Origin: Cheiracanthium punctorium
Lineage: Eukaryota; Arthropoda; Arachnida; Araneae; Cheiracanthiidae
NCBI GenBank assembly: GCA_038373885.1
Contig: JAWZYV010019464.1
Coordinates: forward strand, 248,001 to 312,000
Direction of reading: 5' to 3'
Length of the DNA: 64,000 nt
Position numbers and translations under genes: made by a program. Within the stretch, counting starts at the first letter, position 1; every line of letters begins with the position of its first letter. Positions 13,301-28,300 of this stretch are shown here, one piece after another. The notes beneath the pieces were generated by a model. It saw only the letters and a list, made by a program, of their open reading frames with translations, was not told where the DNA came from and made no database searches.

Positions 13301-16300
13301 AGTAATGTTGCCTATTTTTTTTTTGGGGGGGGGGGCGGAGAGGACTGAAACCCCCTAGTCCCTCCCCTGAATCTGCCATTGCATGCAGGGGTGTAAAAGA
13401 CAATGTCTGTACTCAGATAAATTCGCTATATCTCGAAAGAAATATAGATAGTATAGAAATCACATAATAAAGACGAAATCTCGACGTTCTCCGGTTAGTT
13501 CAAGAAGCACTTAATAAAGGCGTTCTGTCTCAACGTTTTTATAACGTGGCCTGCCCGGACACATAGACGTTAGTGAAACGGATCATCTTTACGTACCGTG
13601 AACGTGTGCTCAGAATGTTCTTGGACCGTTCTCGGGAAGTAAGTGTGCTTCTTAGGTAATGTACTGAAAGCCGCATGGGTGGCCCTGTCAATAAACTACT
13701 CATTCGACTGCAACCAAAAAGGAAGGTGCACAGCTAGGTATTACAGGAGTTCCAAATACGAAATTTCAATATTCTACGGCTACAGTGGCAGATTATTGCA
13801 CGTTTGTCGGGGGGACGGTTAGTTTGTCGGTGGGGGCGGTTAGTTAGAAAATTGACAGATACATCCAATTTATGGAAGTAAAATAGGATCTTTTACATTA
13901 ATTTCTTTCTTCTCGGGGGGGGGCAGTCGCCCCCTCCGCCCTCCCCTTTAATCCGCCCTTGTACGGCTAATTGTTTTTGAGTTATACGAGATACATGCGT
14001 TCATGCGTATGTTCAGACGTCATGCCAAAAGTAGTCAAAATGGATTTGACAGTTGGTCAGAACAGATTTTACATGCATACGTACAGGTATGCATATTTAC
14101 GTACAGACGTTACACGTAAGCTTCTCAAATAAATTCAGGGATGGTCACACCAGCAATTTCAGTCAAAATCTGAATACCGAAATTTTATGCGATCGCATCT
14201 TCCTTTACTTCAAACAAGGAACTGCAAAAGACTTGTCTAGAATGTCAGGAAGAACAGTGTTGCCGTATACCTGAATATTACAGCGAAATAAAATAATAAA
14301 AAAACTTTGTAAAATAACACCATGAAGTTTACTTTAATGGCCAGACAATTGTTTCGTGCAAAAACTTGTTTGCCCTTCTTCAGTGGCAAACACCTATTTT
14401 TGCTTGCTCGTGTTCCCCGTTCCTATCTTCAGGTGTTTGTCACTGAAGAAGATCAAACAAGTTTTTGTTCGAAACAGCTGTCTGGCCGTTAAAGTAAACT
14501 TTATGGTGTTGTTTTACAATTTTTTTTATTATTTTATGTTTTAAACACCAGATGTTTTGAGTGATTTTATTATTACACTGGAATGTCGTCTATCTCTCTT
14601 TGGATCGTCGTTTATCTATCTTTGACTGTATATCACATATTTTCCAGAAACCTTATGAGGGTCCTCTCCGCTGTACTTTGGAAGGTTATTACTTGACCAA
14701 CCATCCAGAAGCAGACGAGAGCATCTTGCAAGCGATCGATCTGGACGGCGACGCTGACACTGCCCAGCTGGAAGATTTGACCCCCAACACTGCCTACGTC
14801 ATCAGGCTGTATGCAGTCACCGCTGTGGAAAAATCAAAATATTTTGTTGAACTGACGTTGCGAACTTCAGAGACAAGTAAAAAACGTTTTTCTTTTTTTT
14901 TTTCTTTCTGTTTAACAAGAACTGTTTTGGCTACTGTTGTATGTGGTTGTGGACTCTTATATAATTTCCTCTATACTCATTCCATCAGCAATACACTTTT
15001 TTTAACAGTCATGAACCATGTCAGCCGAATCTAAAGTATTTTGAATAAAAGGATTTTTTTTTCAACAAATAGCAATTGAAACTGGAATTCACAAAGTTCT
15101 TTAATTTAAAATTTTAAGTATTAAGTTGTGTGTTTAAAAAAAATCACCCTGAAACTTTATTTTAGTTTCATGAACATGTAAGAGGCAATTATTCTTTAAT
15201 ACACTCTAAAATGGAAAAAAGGACTGATGATTCCTAAAAAGTGAAATGGCAAGTCAAAGCATCCACCCTGTAGATCAGGGGTTCCCACCCTTTTTACTAC
15301 TTAGACCCCCTTAAAAGATTTTTTTTCATAGACCCTCTAATTTTTTAATACCTTAAAAAGTACCATACACATGAAGTTGGAGGATAGTTCAATAATTTAA
15401 AAAAACTACATTTTATCAAATCCCTTTCAATTTTACAAAATTATATATAATTGTAATATATACAGTGTGCCGCTACGGTGTCCATTGTCACCCCCAATAA
15501 TATCTGAATGATAAGGGATAGAATGATAGTCATAAAAATGTAGTCTGAGTATAGTAACGTTGTCATGCGCTACTGAAAAAAGGAAAAAAATGCTCATAGT
15601 GCCACCTGGTTGGCTAAATTTGGAGTTAGCTTTCTTATCTCAAAAATGATTTGAGATATGGGAAAAAAAGTTAATTACAAAGTTGTTCAGCATCACCGAT
15701 TTGTTATTAGAAGACTTCTTGATCACATTAATGTTAAAAATTGAAGCCGTAAAATGCAAGGCGTAAAAACATATTACTGATACTTTGGCAGCGTGTCACT
15801 AGCCATATTGTACAATTTCCAGCAGAAATTGCAGACCAGCCTCGGCATTAGGTATGTGAATTATACCGCAAATGAAAATCTGTATTCTATTTATAAATAG
15901 TAAAATGGATATTATTATTATCTTTCAATGATGTTCCTTAACATTTAAATAAAAAATTTTAAAACAGAAAAATTTATCATCAACCCCCAATAGACCCCCT
16001 AGAACACCATAGATCCCTTTAAAAGCTTCATAGACCCCCAAGGGATCCAGATGTATGAATGCATTCAATCTTTGAGAGTGTAAGAAGTGACCCCTTTCAA
16101 CACAATTACATGGTCAATTTTCACTGAATCAAAATTGTAATTCCCTACTTTCCACCTCTCGTAGACGACTTAATAATTTAATAAGCATTGAATACTTACT
16201 ACTTTAGAGGCTGGGTGGTTAGTAATATGCATAGGAAAGGTATTACTTGCACAATAATGTGATGGATGTGACATGATACTGAAATAGTTTCCTTTTCAGT

Positions 16301-18934
16301 TCCAGATCCTGTGACTTTCTTGGAATGCAAAGCAGTCGAAGAACCAGCTGGCTTGCTTCTGGTGTCCTGGGAAGCTCCATCTGATGTCAACGGTGCCATC
16401 AAAGGCTACATAGTCAATTACACCCTGACTGATAGGGGCCATTGCGGATTGCTCAGCGATGAAGATACAGGCACGAGACAAGCACTGTCTGAGGATACTG
16501 AGGTATAAAATGCTCGAGAGCATGAAAATGTACACCTTCATTAATCATCAAAAAGTCTTTTGAATAGCTTTTGCTATTAAAAAAAACTGTTTAACGAAGC
16601 AAGATGATAAATTTTCTTCGTTACATTGGTGACATTTTGTTTCTACTAGAATGCAGTTTTTCAAAATTTAAACTATCAAAGTTTTTGAGTGAATTTTATT
16701 GAAAATATGCGAGACTTTAGTTACCTCTTGTTTATTTTATTGTAATTATTGATGTAGTGGTACACTCATAAGGGTATACAGTAGTGGTTTAGAAATTATA
16801 AGATTCAAATACGTATATTCGTAGAGTGGCCATTCGATTTAAACATTAACTTATTTAATTTTGTGTTAAGCTAACCAGACTGCATGATGGTTAGTGCACC
16901 ACTCTCTGTGATCATATCTCTGTATTCGACTTTCTGCTTGGACTTGGGTTGTTAAAATGTCAGTCCTTTCATAGGGGCAATGTTCTTCCACGTGGAGTGC
17001 GCCCGTTAACAAAGTGGACAACACTACAGGCCTTAGTAGTTGCCTATGCTTGAGTAGCAAAATGCTTAACATTTCGGAATAATATATTTTAATATTCACA
17101 GAACAGGATGAAATGATTAATTAGTTAACTTTTTAGACTATCAAACCCTTACCCTATTTCAGGATACTTATTACCCTTTCGTATCCTAGAACGAACACAA
17201 ACCTTTCAGTTAAAGACTAAAAAAATCACGTCTTGATGACAAATCCTGATAAATTCTCTATCGACATAATGACACCAGTTTAATGTACAGTAGAACTCCG
17301 TTATAAATCAGTTAATATGTTATGCGTTACAAGGAAGCATGTTAATATACACAAATTTTCTTATATTTGCGCACTGTACCAGAATTGTGTAACATTAAAA
17401 AAGTCGTCCTAACAGTTTTAGGACATGCAGGAGTTCTTGTTATAGAAACTTGCGCTATACAGGAGTTATGCTGTAATGAGAATTCCATATGTGAAAGACT
17501 TGCTACTGGGAAAGTATGCGTGAGCATTAGAACTGGCGCACTAGCTGAAATATCTCAAAAGTTTAAGAACATGTTGATTTTCGTGCGTATGTAAGAAGAA
17601 TGTACTGTCCTATCACGGAAAGAAGAGATCTGACGATTGGGGCTGTTCGATTTCCACATAGGTGCATTCTAAAGAATTTGATGCAGCATTTCACCAAAAC
17701 GTGGTACTAGAATTTTTGGCTCCAGATGATGGTGAAATCTTGCTCTAACATTTGGTGCTTATGCAATATAGTTAAACCTGATTACCAAATGTTGGAATAA
17801 GGTTTCACTAATTTATTGGAGCCAACACTTTCTAGTATCTTGTTCTGGTGAAAGGTTGCATCAAATTTTTAAGAGTATTTAAACCTGAGTACCAAATCTT
17901 GGAATAAGGTTTCACTAACTTATTGGAGCCAACACTTTCCAGTATCTTGTTCTGGTGAAAGGTTGCATCAAATTTTTAAGAGTGTTACCTGTGCATTTTA
18001 GCTGATTGTTCCCGCCTTATCCAAATCTGAGTCGTTCACAGCTTTACTATAGATACAGACTTTATTACTTAAGATTATTAACTCTGGTTTCGAATGAGTC
18101 AGATTTTAAGGTTTTGCTTGTTAATTAAAGCTTAGATAATTTTTAACAATTCAATTCATGCGGCTTTTAGATAAATCTGCATGCTGTATCGATTCTTTTT
18201 CCCCCCGTTTCTCTTTTCATAATATTTCTTTTTTTTCTACAGATAACTCTTTCGAATTTACATCCATATTCAGTGTACAATGTCAGTGTGCAAGCCAGAA
18301 CTTCAGCTGGTGAAGGTGAAGCAGTCTCTGTTTCTGCTGCTACCGCAGAAGCAGGTAACTACAAATATGTTTAAAACTTAATACTTTCTACAAAATTTCG
18401 GTTTTTTTTCATTTATCAAAATTATATATACATATATAATTTTGATAAATATATATATGAAGTGTCAGATATTCCAATAAAATTTCAGAGTTTAGGCAGG
18501 TAAGACGGTTTATTGAACATTATCTTTAAGTTACAGTATAGAGTGAGAAGAGGGTAGGGGAGACGGGTACAAAAATCTGCGTGGATTAATTAAGCAGTTC
18601 TAGTGGCAGCCGTCCCTCGGTTTTTGAGGTGCAGGCGTATTTACGCTCACCATACCACGTGGGCTGGTAAGACATAACTCCGCCTCTCTCTTATCTCTAA
18701 TCGAATTACATACATTTATTAACATGACCTGCATCCGGTGTTACAAAGGCATGGAAACACGTGTACACTGAAAAAAACACAGAATCGAGGACCTGGTGTC
18801 TGGCAATTAACTAAAGAAATAAAACATAGCTCCAGAGCGCGCGTGGCAAGTATGACAGGAAAGCAAAGCTTACACTGTAAGTACCCGCTTAAACAATACC
18901 CAAATAGTAAAACCCAAAATACCTTTTTATACAT

Positions 18935-19013
<79 letters not shown>

Positions 19014-19240
19014 AATGTATAAAATTAAAATTAATATATATATATATATATATATATCAGAGGCGTAGCCAAGGGGGGGGTTAGGGGGGTCATAAACCCC
19101 CCATGAGGAATTTTTTGCTATACAAAATGTATATTCTTCGCTCCCTTATCACACACATGTATGCATATATGTGAGTTGCAGTAGTCGTAACCCCCCCCAT
19201 GAAAAATTTCTGGCTACGCCCCTGATATATATATATATAT

Positions 19241-19309
<69 letters not shown>

Positions 19310-22300
19310 TTTTCACTTCATTTATTCAGAGCCGGACGAGCCTCCGCTGAATATCCGAGTGATATCGTCCACAAGTACATCGCTGGAGTACCGCTGGGAC
19401 CCCGTCCCGTGCGAACACGCCAACGGCATTATAAGCCATTACGTCTACATGATGGCCATCCCAACAGATATATATCCGCTCCACCTGAAATTGAGGAAGA
19501 GGTCGCTAGATGTTCCTTTCCCCAACGCCTCACTGCACGTTGTCGAAGGTACGTTTGGAATGCGGCGGGTTTCTCTTGTTGTTTGTATTGTTTGTTTCTG
19601 TTGCTGCTTGTATTGTTTGTTTCAGTTGTTTGTATTGTTTGTTTCTGTTGTTGTTTGTATTGTTTGTTTCTGTTGTTATTTGTATTGTTTGTTTCTGTTG
19701 CTACTTGTATTGTTTGTTTCAGTTGTTTGTATTGTTTGTTTCTGTTGCTGCTTGTATTGTTTGTTTCTGTTGCTGCTTGTATTGTTTGTTTTCTGTTGCT
19801 GCTTGTATTGTTTGTTTCTGTTGCTGTTTGTATTGTTTGTTTCTGTTGTTTGTATTGTTTGTTTCTGTTGTTCGTATTACTTGTTTCTGCTGTTTGTATG
19901 TTTGTTTCTTTTGCTGTTTCTAATATCCTGTCTAACAGCGTAGCAGCTCCATATTCTCCATATTGGATGGTGATAGGCGAATTTCGGGGACCACCACTTT
20001 TCCGAGGCCCAGTGGGATGAAGACCGACTTAGTTCGGGGTTTCCAATTTCCGAGGCAGTTCTCGATGAGAGATTTAACAGCTGGATAGGCGCCCCAGAGG
20101 CATCGTTTCAACATGGAAAACATTGGAGCCACAAACAGATTTTACGTGTACCAGCTCCCTTTGGCATACACAATCCCGCAGTCCAGGGGAAAGAAGTTGC
20201 CAAACGCTCAAGCGCTGACTAGACCATAGTCGGCGCTGCTTGGCTTTGGCTGTTCTAATGGTAACCGAGCTTCAACCAACTGGGACTGGTTCATTTCTAC
20301 TTACAATCGCTTTCTCGGTTATGGAATATCTCGCTGTCTTAGAAATTGGGTTATTCAACAAGTAGGTTTCTGTAATAAGGTTTCTACTGGCATGTAAAAT
20401 CGAAGAAAATTGCCGAAAGTCAGAGAAATGAATCTTAGTCAAGGAAATGGCAAAAAGGTCAGTAAAAATCCTTGTAGGCTAATGACGGAAAACTTATTTA
20501 TATAATTATATATATAAGGCTAATGTAACCCTTGAATATTTGGAGTGAGGAATAGATATCATGGTTGTAAAGCCTTGACCCCTTGAAAGGTCAGTAAAAA
20601 TCCTTGTAGGCTAATGACGGAAAACTTATTTATATAATTATATATATAAAGCTAATGTAACCCTTGAATATTTGGAGTGAGGAATAGCTATCATGGTTGT
20701 AAAGCACAGTGCTATGTTCAACCCCTGAGTTTTTATTAAGTACACAATGATAAGTATGCTGTATCTTCTTTGTATCCGATAATTACTTTAAATATTCTTT
20801 TAAATATCCTATTTATATTGTAATTTTTAAGGTAATCAATAAATGTTGATCGTGTTTTCTATATTAATTGGTATAAATGGAAAGTGAATTGCAAAAGTTT
20901 TTTAGGGAAAAGTTGCATGGAAGTCGAGAAAAAGTCAGAAGTGTTAAACACTCGGAAATTCGTAAAAACCCTGACTACGATATAAATGGGTTTTTTTTTC
21001 TTTCTTTCTTTTTTTTCAATGTGTAGGTGGTGTAAAATTTCCATGCTTGGAGCATGTGCGCCCATATGATTGTTTGTAAGGGAAGAGGGGAGGCAAGTCA
21101 AGGATACTGAACCACAGGGGCCTAGCCAGAAATTTTTCATGGGGGGGTTACGACTACTGCAACTCACATATATGCATACATGTGTGTGATGAGGGAGTGA
21201 AGAATATACATTTTATATGGCAAAAAATTCCTCATGGGGGGGGGGGGTTATGACCTCCCTAACTCCCCCCTTGGCTACGCCTCTGCTGAACCAGAAAAGT
21301 AAACCATTTCTACGTTACAGCAGTATGTAAATCATTACAGTAATATTGCAGCTGGGTGGGGCGCTTCTCTGCCTATACGTATGGACGTCCATGGGCTCTA
21401 GTGAAAATGACTCTTACCCAATGCTTCTCTTTTTTCATATATGTACATATGAGCGAAAATTGTAAAATTCTCTTTTCCTCTTAGAAACTTTTTATTCCAA
21501 GACCTGTGTACTTTGAAATTTATTTATTTTTTTTTATTAATCCGTATTGTTCTCATTTTTTTTTTGCCGTATTATTGAATGATGTATTAACTTTATACTT
21601 TTCAGGTCTGCAAGTAGAGATAAAGAACTTACAGCCTTATACTGAGTACGGCTTCATGGTTAGTGGTGTCAACAGAGCTGGCATCGGAGTGTTCTCAGAG
21701 ATACTGTTCCACAAGACTGAAGAAGACAGTAAGTTGTTTTTTGTACGGTATTCTTTGACAAATTATTTGCTTTTCTCTGGCTGCTTTAGCAAAAGAGTTT
21801 TTCCTTATGGGCACTATATAGGTCAACCACAACGGATTTTTGAGTAAGTTTTTTAAAATGTGCCCTGTTAGTTTTATATTTTCTCCCCTGGTGTTAGCTC
21901 GTAGGAATCCCGAAGTTTAAAAAATGTTTCCATGACGAATCTTTCTTTTTCTATTAATAAATTAAATTTCTGCAATTTTTAAAGTTCCACGTAAAATCAA
22001 ACTGACAGTAGTTTGGTCTCAAGATGTCTTAACGTCCAGCCTGTTGGAATTTTAGACTTTTTTTTTGCTTCTGACGAAGGGTGGACCTCTTGCACCACAC
22101 CACAAGAAGAAATCGTTTTGCTAATTATATTTTTCGTGGAGGTTTTTTAATTAATTTCACAGATTCTTGTTGTCACCGTTCTATTTCCATTCCAGTTCCT
22201 GGCAAGCCTCAGTACCTAGTCGTCAACACGGTGTCTGCTCACGAGATAGGTCTGTGCTGGTCAGAGCCGGAAGTCTCCAACGGTCAGATCAGACAGTACC

Positions 22301-25300
22301 ACATTCAGCTGTGGGACCACGAAATGTCCACCGTGGCGGCGGATCTCATCTACAACGTCACCTCGAGCGAAGATGACCAGAGGCCGACGACCGTGGTGGA
22401 GAACCTGACTCCAGCCACAGACTTCTTCATCAAAGTACGTGTTTTCCAACACCTCTTTCACTCACTGTTTGCCAACCGTCTGAACGTCGAACAGTGGAGT
22501 ATTCGTATCAAAATCCTGGCCAAAAAGCGAAATTTTAAAATTTGTTTAAAAACAGTAATATATATGTTTTTGGATATCCTAGTAACTGATACATCATGGT
22601 AAATGTTTTTCGACCATAATTCATATCCAAAAGATGCAACACCCGGTTTAAAAGCCAGTTTCTCCATTTACGGCAAGAGATTTCAGCGTTTTCAATTACT
22701 TCGTCGTGCATTTTTTACGGGCTCTTTAAATTAATTTACTGATTTGAAACTTAGTATAATTGTAGTAAAATACTAGCTGAAGTACCCGTCCTCGACGGGT
22801 TAGTGAATGCAAATTTCCAAAAAAGCAAGATCCTTCGTCAGCATTGTATGAGTACACAGAATGGATGTAGAATGTTGCCAAAGTAAAGAAAGCGAAGTTA
22901 TAATTTTTATGTATTGTTAGAATATTACAGGTTAGAGAGTCACTAAGTAATATCATTTCATTCGCATTAGTCGTAATTATGGGATGCGCGAACGAATATT
23001 GACGCATAGTAAAATAATTTTCGCAAAATCTAAAAATTTAATCAACATTTTTGAAAAAATTGAAGCCTAGAATTTAAGTTGAGTGACAACCTATCCTGTC
23101 ACCCAAATTCGTTTCATTCCCTGCAGTCTTTATTTCGTGATGCTGGAACAAATTTTCAGCATTTTAAAACGATTTTCGCAAAATCTCAAAATGTAATCAA
23201 AATATTTTTAAAATTCAACGCCTATAAATTAAGATTAGCAACTACCTATCCTATCACTCAATTTCGTATCATTCGTATGAGTCGTTATTACGTGATGTTT
23301 GAAGAAATATAAACGCATTTTGAGATAATTTTTACAAAATCTCAAAATCTAATAAAAATGATTAAAAAATTGGACTCCTATAGTTTATGTTGAGCAACCA
23401 TCTATCGTGTGACCCAATTTCATATCATTCGCTTTAGTCGTTATTACGTAATGCGGGAACAAAGATTCACTCAGTTTTAAACGATTTTCACAAAATCTCG
23501 AAATCTGATCGATTTTTTTTTAATTAGATGCTTATAGTTTAAGTTGAGTGACCCCCTATCATGACACCCAATTTCATATCATTCGCTTCAGTCGTTTTTG
23601 CGTGATGCTTGAGCACAAATTTACGCAGTTTGAAACGATTTTCGCAAAATCGGAAAATCCAATCAAGATTTTTTAAAAATTCGACGCCTATGTTTTAAGT
23701 TGAGTGACCATCTATCATGACACCCAATTTCATATCATTCGCTTCAGTCGTTTTCACGTGATGATTGAACACAAATTTACGCAGTTTGAAACGATTTTCG
23801 CAAAATCTCAAATTCCAATGAGGATTTTTTAAAAATTGGACGACTATGTTTTGAGTTGAGTGACCACCTATCATGACACCCAATTTCGTATCATTCGCTT
23901 TAGTGGGTTTTACGTGATGCTTGAACACAAATTTACGCAGTTTGAGAGGATTTTCGCAAAATCTCAAAATCCAATCAAGATTTTTTTAAAATTGGACGCC
24001 TATGTTTTAAGTTGAGTGACCACCTATCATGACACCCAATTTCATATCATTCGCTTCAGTCGTTTTTGCGTGATGCTTGAACACAAATTTACGCAGTTTG
24101 AAACGATTTTCGCAAAATCGGAAAATCTAATCAAGATTTTTTAAAAATTCGACGCCTATGTTTTAAGCTGAGTGACCACCTATCATGACACCCAATTTCA
24201 TATCATTCGCTTCAGTCGTTTTTACGTGATGCTTAAGCAAACAAAGCGTCACGGACAGAATGACAGAATGACAGACAGACAAACTTTTTTTTGAGGGTCG
24301 CATCGGATTCCCGGGTGCTTGAAACGGATAGAAATCGCAAAATTTTTGAATTCCAAGAAATGTACAGACAAAAGTCTAATTTTATTTATATAGATATGTA
24401 TTTTAATTATATGTACCTATTAGCCTGAAAAAATAATATGACTTTTTTTTGTGTGTGTGTGTAACCTTTTTTTGCGATTTTTTTTTCAAAAATCCACATT
24501 TCAAAAAGCTTTTTGAAGGAGTGTCGAGGCTTTTCGCGCCTAATTTCAACTATAATCGTAATTATTACAGTATTGAGTGTCTATTCCAAGAAAAAAATGT
24601 ACCCCCAACATCTACCATTTTTATTTTTAAAAAGTATTTATGTAGCGCCATTTTTATTTTTTCGTTCGCAAAATGGATACAAACAAACGCGCTTGTTTTT
24701 CTCAAACAATAAATTATGTGCAATGGTTTCGATAGAGGTATATAAAATTTCATTTACGATTTAACATCAGTATTTTAAATTCAGTATGTGTTTTCTTATT
24801 TTTCTGATGTAAATTGGCTATAAGAAGAAAATTTCTACATATTCCAAAATTGCCCTTTCTTAGTCCTGTAAATAGTCCCATCTATTTACAGCTTAGTTTT
24901 CCATTTATATCGTAAATTGTGTCCAAAGCTAAAACTCCCCATTTTTGGTTCTCAAAGGTTGGCAAGTGTGACTTCGGGTCATTGGAGTGTGAGTGTGTAA
25001 ACAGAAACACGAGCTAGCTCTTTAAGTCATTACGAAGTGCTGGCTTGAAATAAATTACTTTCTCCTCCAGCTTGGAATGAGATTTTATGGGTTTGCAAGG
25101 AGACTTCTTTTAATCAGCGTCCTTTTAGCTGCTCTAGACAAAGGCCAAGGACGGAATGAAAAAGTTAATCTTCAGAAGTCATTAGAAAACTAAGATCCCT
25201 ATATAGTAACTACATTTAGATAAGTGAAAAATCTAAAAATTTGTATGATAAAAATTGATTAATAGATAAGTAGTATTATATTTATAAGTATTATTATAAG

Positions 25301-28300
25301 TAAAAAGTATTACATTTATATATTTTTATTGTGGTTAAGGCACAGCTACACGGCTATTTGCCTAACGGGAAGGTTGCCTTGGGCGAAGGGCTTTTTAAGG
25401 GGTTCTAATGCATATTCACGTGACATCCAGAGAAAATCGCCCGAAACTCCAGACCGTTAGACCGGCATCCGCGTGATATTACACTTATAAGTGGTGTTAT
25501 ACAATAGCAGTTATTCCCAGTAAGGGACACTCCACGGACAAGACATTTGTTAGAAACCAACTTCGAGTCGTTTGGTGATATATCGCCAAATTTGGCGACA
25601 ATACGCTTTTTTATATAATTTAAGAAGTATATAATACTAAAAAGTAAGTCAAAAGTCAACAGTAAGGATTTAATCGTTAAAACACATGAAAAAAATATTT
25701 TTGGCCAAGATTTTGTCACAAATACTCCACTGTGCGTTGTGATGTAAAGTTCAACCCGAAAGATAAGTCGTACGCAAAATATCGATTATGAAACAGTTTT
25801 GTAATTACGTATTACACCCCGCCCAAATTATTTTCACCAATTTGTTTTTTAATTACAAATTTTTAAAATCTTTAATTAGAAATCTTCTTTTAATATATAC
25901 ATTATATGTTAATTTGTCAAAAAATACGTAATATAATATAACAAAATATTGCGATTAATGATTGTCCATGTTAGGAGATTTCAGTTATCCAAGGCATGCT
26001 CTGTCCCGATAACCTTTGATAGTCTGGGTTCTGCCGTTTTTCTGAGTAGGGTGAAAGTTTTTATTAGCTGTATCATGCAATAAGAAAAAATGCATTAGTT
26101 GGAAATCGTATTTAAAATTACTGTGAATCAGCACAGTGAAGCCTGTGTATAATGATGCTGTCTATAATGTCAAACCTATAACGATAATCTATCACAAAAA
26201 GTTTTATAAATGCGTATAACTCTTTTTCTTAAACACTAACAATGGTCCAGAATATACAATTATAAAGGATTATAGAATGGGAGTGGAAAAAGTAAGCCTT
26301 TTCAGTCATAAAGTGCCTGTTCCTCTTCAAAGTTTTATGTGCCTTTAATCTGTGGCGTAAAACATTGGTGTTTATAGAAAAGTTACTTTTTTATAATGCT
26401 ACTAGCTGCGTGCCCGTTCTTCGCACGGTAGGAAACGAAAATTTTCCTTACATGTGTAATTCGAAATTATTCGTGATGTGGAATTAAAAAAAAAAAGAGC
26501 AAAATTATTTGACTCTTAATGTAAAGTTTGTGTCATGAGTACTAACCTGATCATTGCAGTATAATGACTAAAAAAACTACGTCAGTGTCATTCACTATCA
26601 AAAAAGTGGAAAGCTTAATGGTTTGCAGAGAACTCCTGGCTTTCAAAATGTCTTATTTCTACATCATACTGTTTTTTAGGCTCAAGTTGTAGCATTAAAT
26701 ACCTAAGACACTACATGAAATGGAGCACCATTTATCTCTTTCCGAACATGTACCATATAAGGAAAGTATTGTAATCATGAAAAAATTCGACTTCGAGATT
26801 TTGGTGTATTGACACGTTTTGAGGTTTCTGAATTCATTTATGCTATTTTCAAGAGATGTTTTTAAAATAGCTGCGCACCCGCTCTTCATACGGGAAGAAG
26901 GGAATATTTTACTACTAAAATCATATCTGCATGTGACAAAACAGAATTTCATTTTTAAAAAAGTTCAAGTAATCTCCTCTGTTGAAATTACTGCGGGATA
27001 TATTAACGCAAATTAGAATTACTTTTCGTTTAGTTGGTTGTAAGACAACCGTTGAAACAGGACACTTTTAATTTCATGAAATATTTATTAACGTGGTACT
27101 TTGCGATTTATTCATATTATCTTTACAAATCTAATAATACTACCTATTACGTACATTAATACTATCTATATTCGCTTCTCCCTCTTCAAGGCTCCCTTAA
27201 AAGAAACAGCTTAGATTATTTGGCCTCAATGGGATCTTTTGATTCTGTGGCGATTCTTTGCAATTTACGCATTAGCATAAATAATAATCATTTCACATAA
27301 TGGTTGCCATTAAGCAAACTCTCCATATATATTTAATTTATACATAGTTTTATAAGATGGGCGTATTTAGCGCCGCAAACCATTTCATCTTACTGTGGGG
27401 AGAAAATATCTAAGGGGTGCCATTTTAAATATCCATGTATCTAATATAGCGATATCTTTTATATCCTCCATAGTCCTGTCTCCTGAAAAACATCAAACTG
27501 TGTAATCTCGAGGAGCTACTTATTCCCACTTTAATTGTGACAGGGCGTTAGAGTTGCAGAGTTTACAAATTTCACGCATTTTTTTATTTATGACGTCACT
27601 GTTTGACTGCCGTAAAGGATACCCCGGTAGGTTGAGGGAGTTAATTTCGATATTTCGCATAATTGTTTTCAAACGGTATCATTAAAACTTTGCGTTATGT
27701 AACCTTTATGGAGGAACGTAATTCAACGTTAAAATAAAATTATACTCGCAACCTGCATGCGTATGTTAGGCAACGCCTGCGCTAAATTAAATGCCAAAAA
27801 TAAAAATAGTAAATAGAAAAAATTTAATATATCGCGCTTTGAAACGAACTTTGTAACTTTTAAAATGAACATTTTCAGCGCCGTGAAAACATTTCAATTT
27901 TTAAATAAGCACCGGATTAAAATACCACTTCTAATAATAATAATCGTGAATTTCTTAGTTTATTTCTACAGTAAATTTTAATCAAAATATCGTCTCCCTG
28001 TGTTGAAAATAGAGCTGGAATAAATGAGTTAAAATTATGGAGTAATTTTTACGTATCTTAAAGCATTTGACGTCATAGATTCTCACTTGCGAATTGAAAT
28101 TCTGATATCCCATTTAAAAACTCGATTGGTTGAGAAAACCCTTTTTTCTAATCCTTTCTGTGGCAACAACCGAAGATAAATTCTCGTGCCGTGATCGCAA
28201 TGTAATGAATGGCGTAAGATCGCGTTGATGCTATTAAATTCTAAACATTAGGCTGCATTAAAATTCGTAAAAAATCATCTAATTTACATAATTTTTTCGT

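Noticed and set aside
13540..13740. Possible transposon protein segment around AACGTGGCCTGCCCGGACAC
   Set aside because: Sequence style suggests an old coding remnant, but no frame gives a motif I can name.
19359..20020. Long hydrophobic Cys/Leu/Val-rich reading frames in three frames
   Set aside because: They come from the TTGTTTGTATTG minisatellite, which lacks stops in every forward frame; only the first part up to 19548 is a real exon.
22261..22461. Minus-strand frame across exon 11
   Set aside because: Shadow of the coding exon on the other strand; no splice or protein support.
23695..23967. Minus-strand frame with repeated FCENxxKLRKFVF phrases
   Set aside because: It is the translation of the Helitron's 156-bp tandem units, not a gene.
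22773..24394. CRISPR-like array of regular repeats
   Set aside because: Units are about 156 bp without distinct spacers, and Helitron ends bracket them; the genome is eukaryotic.
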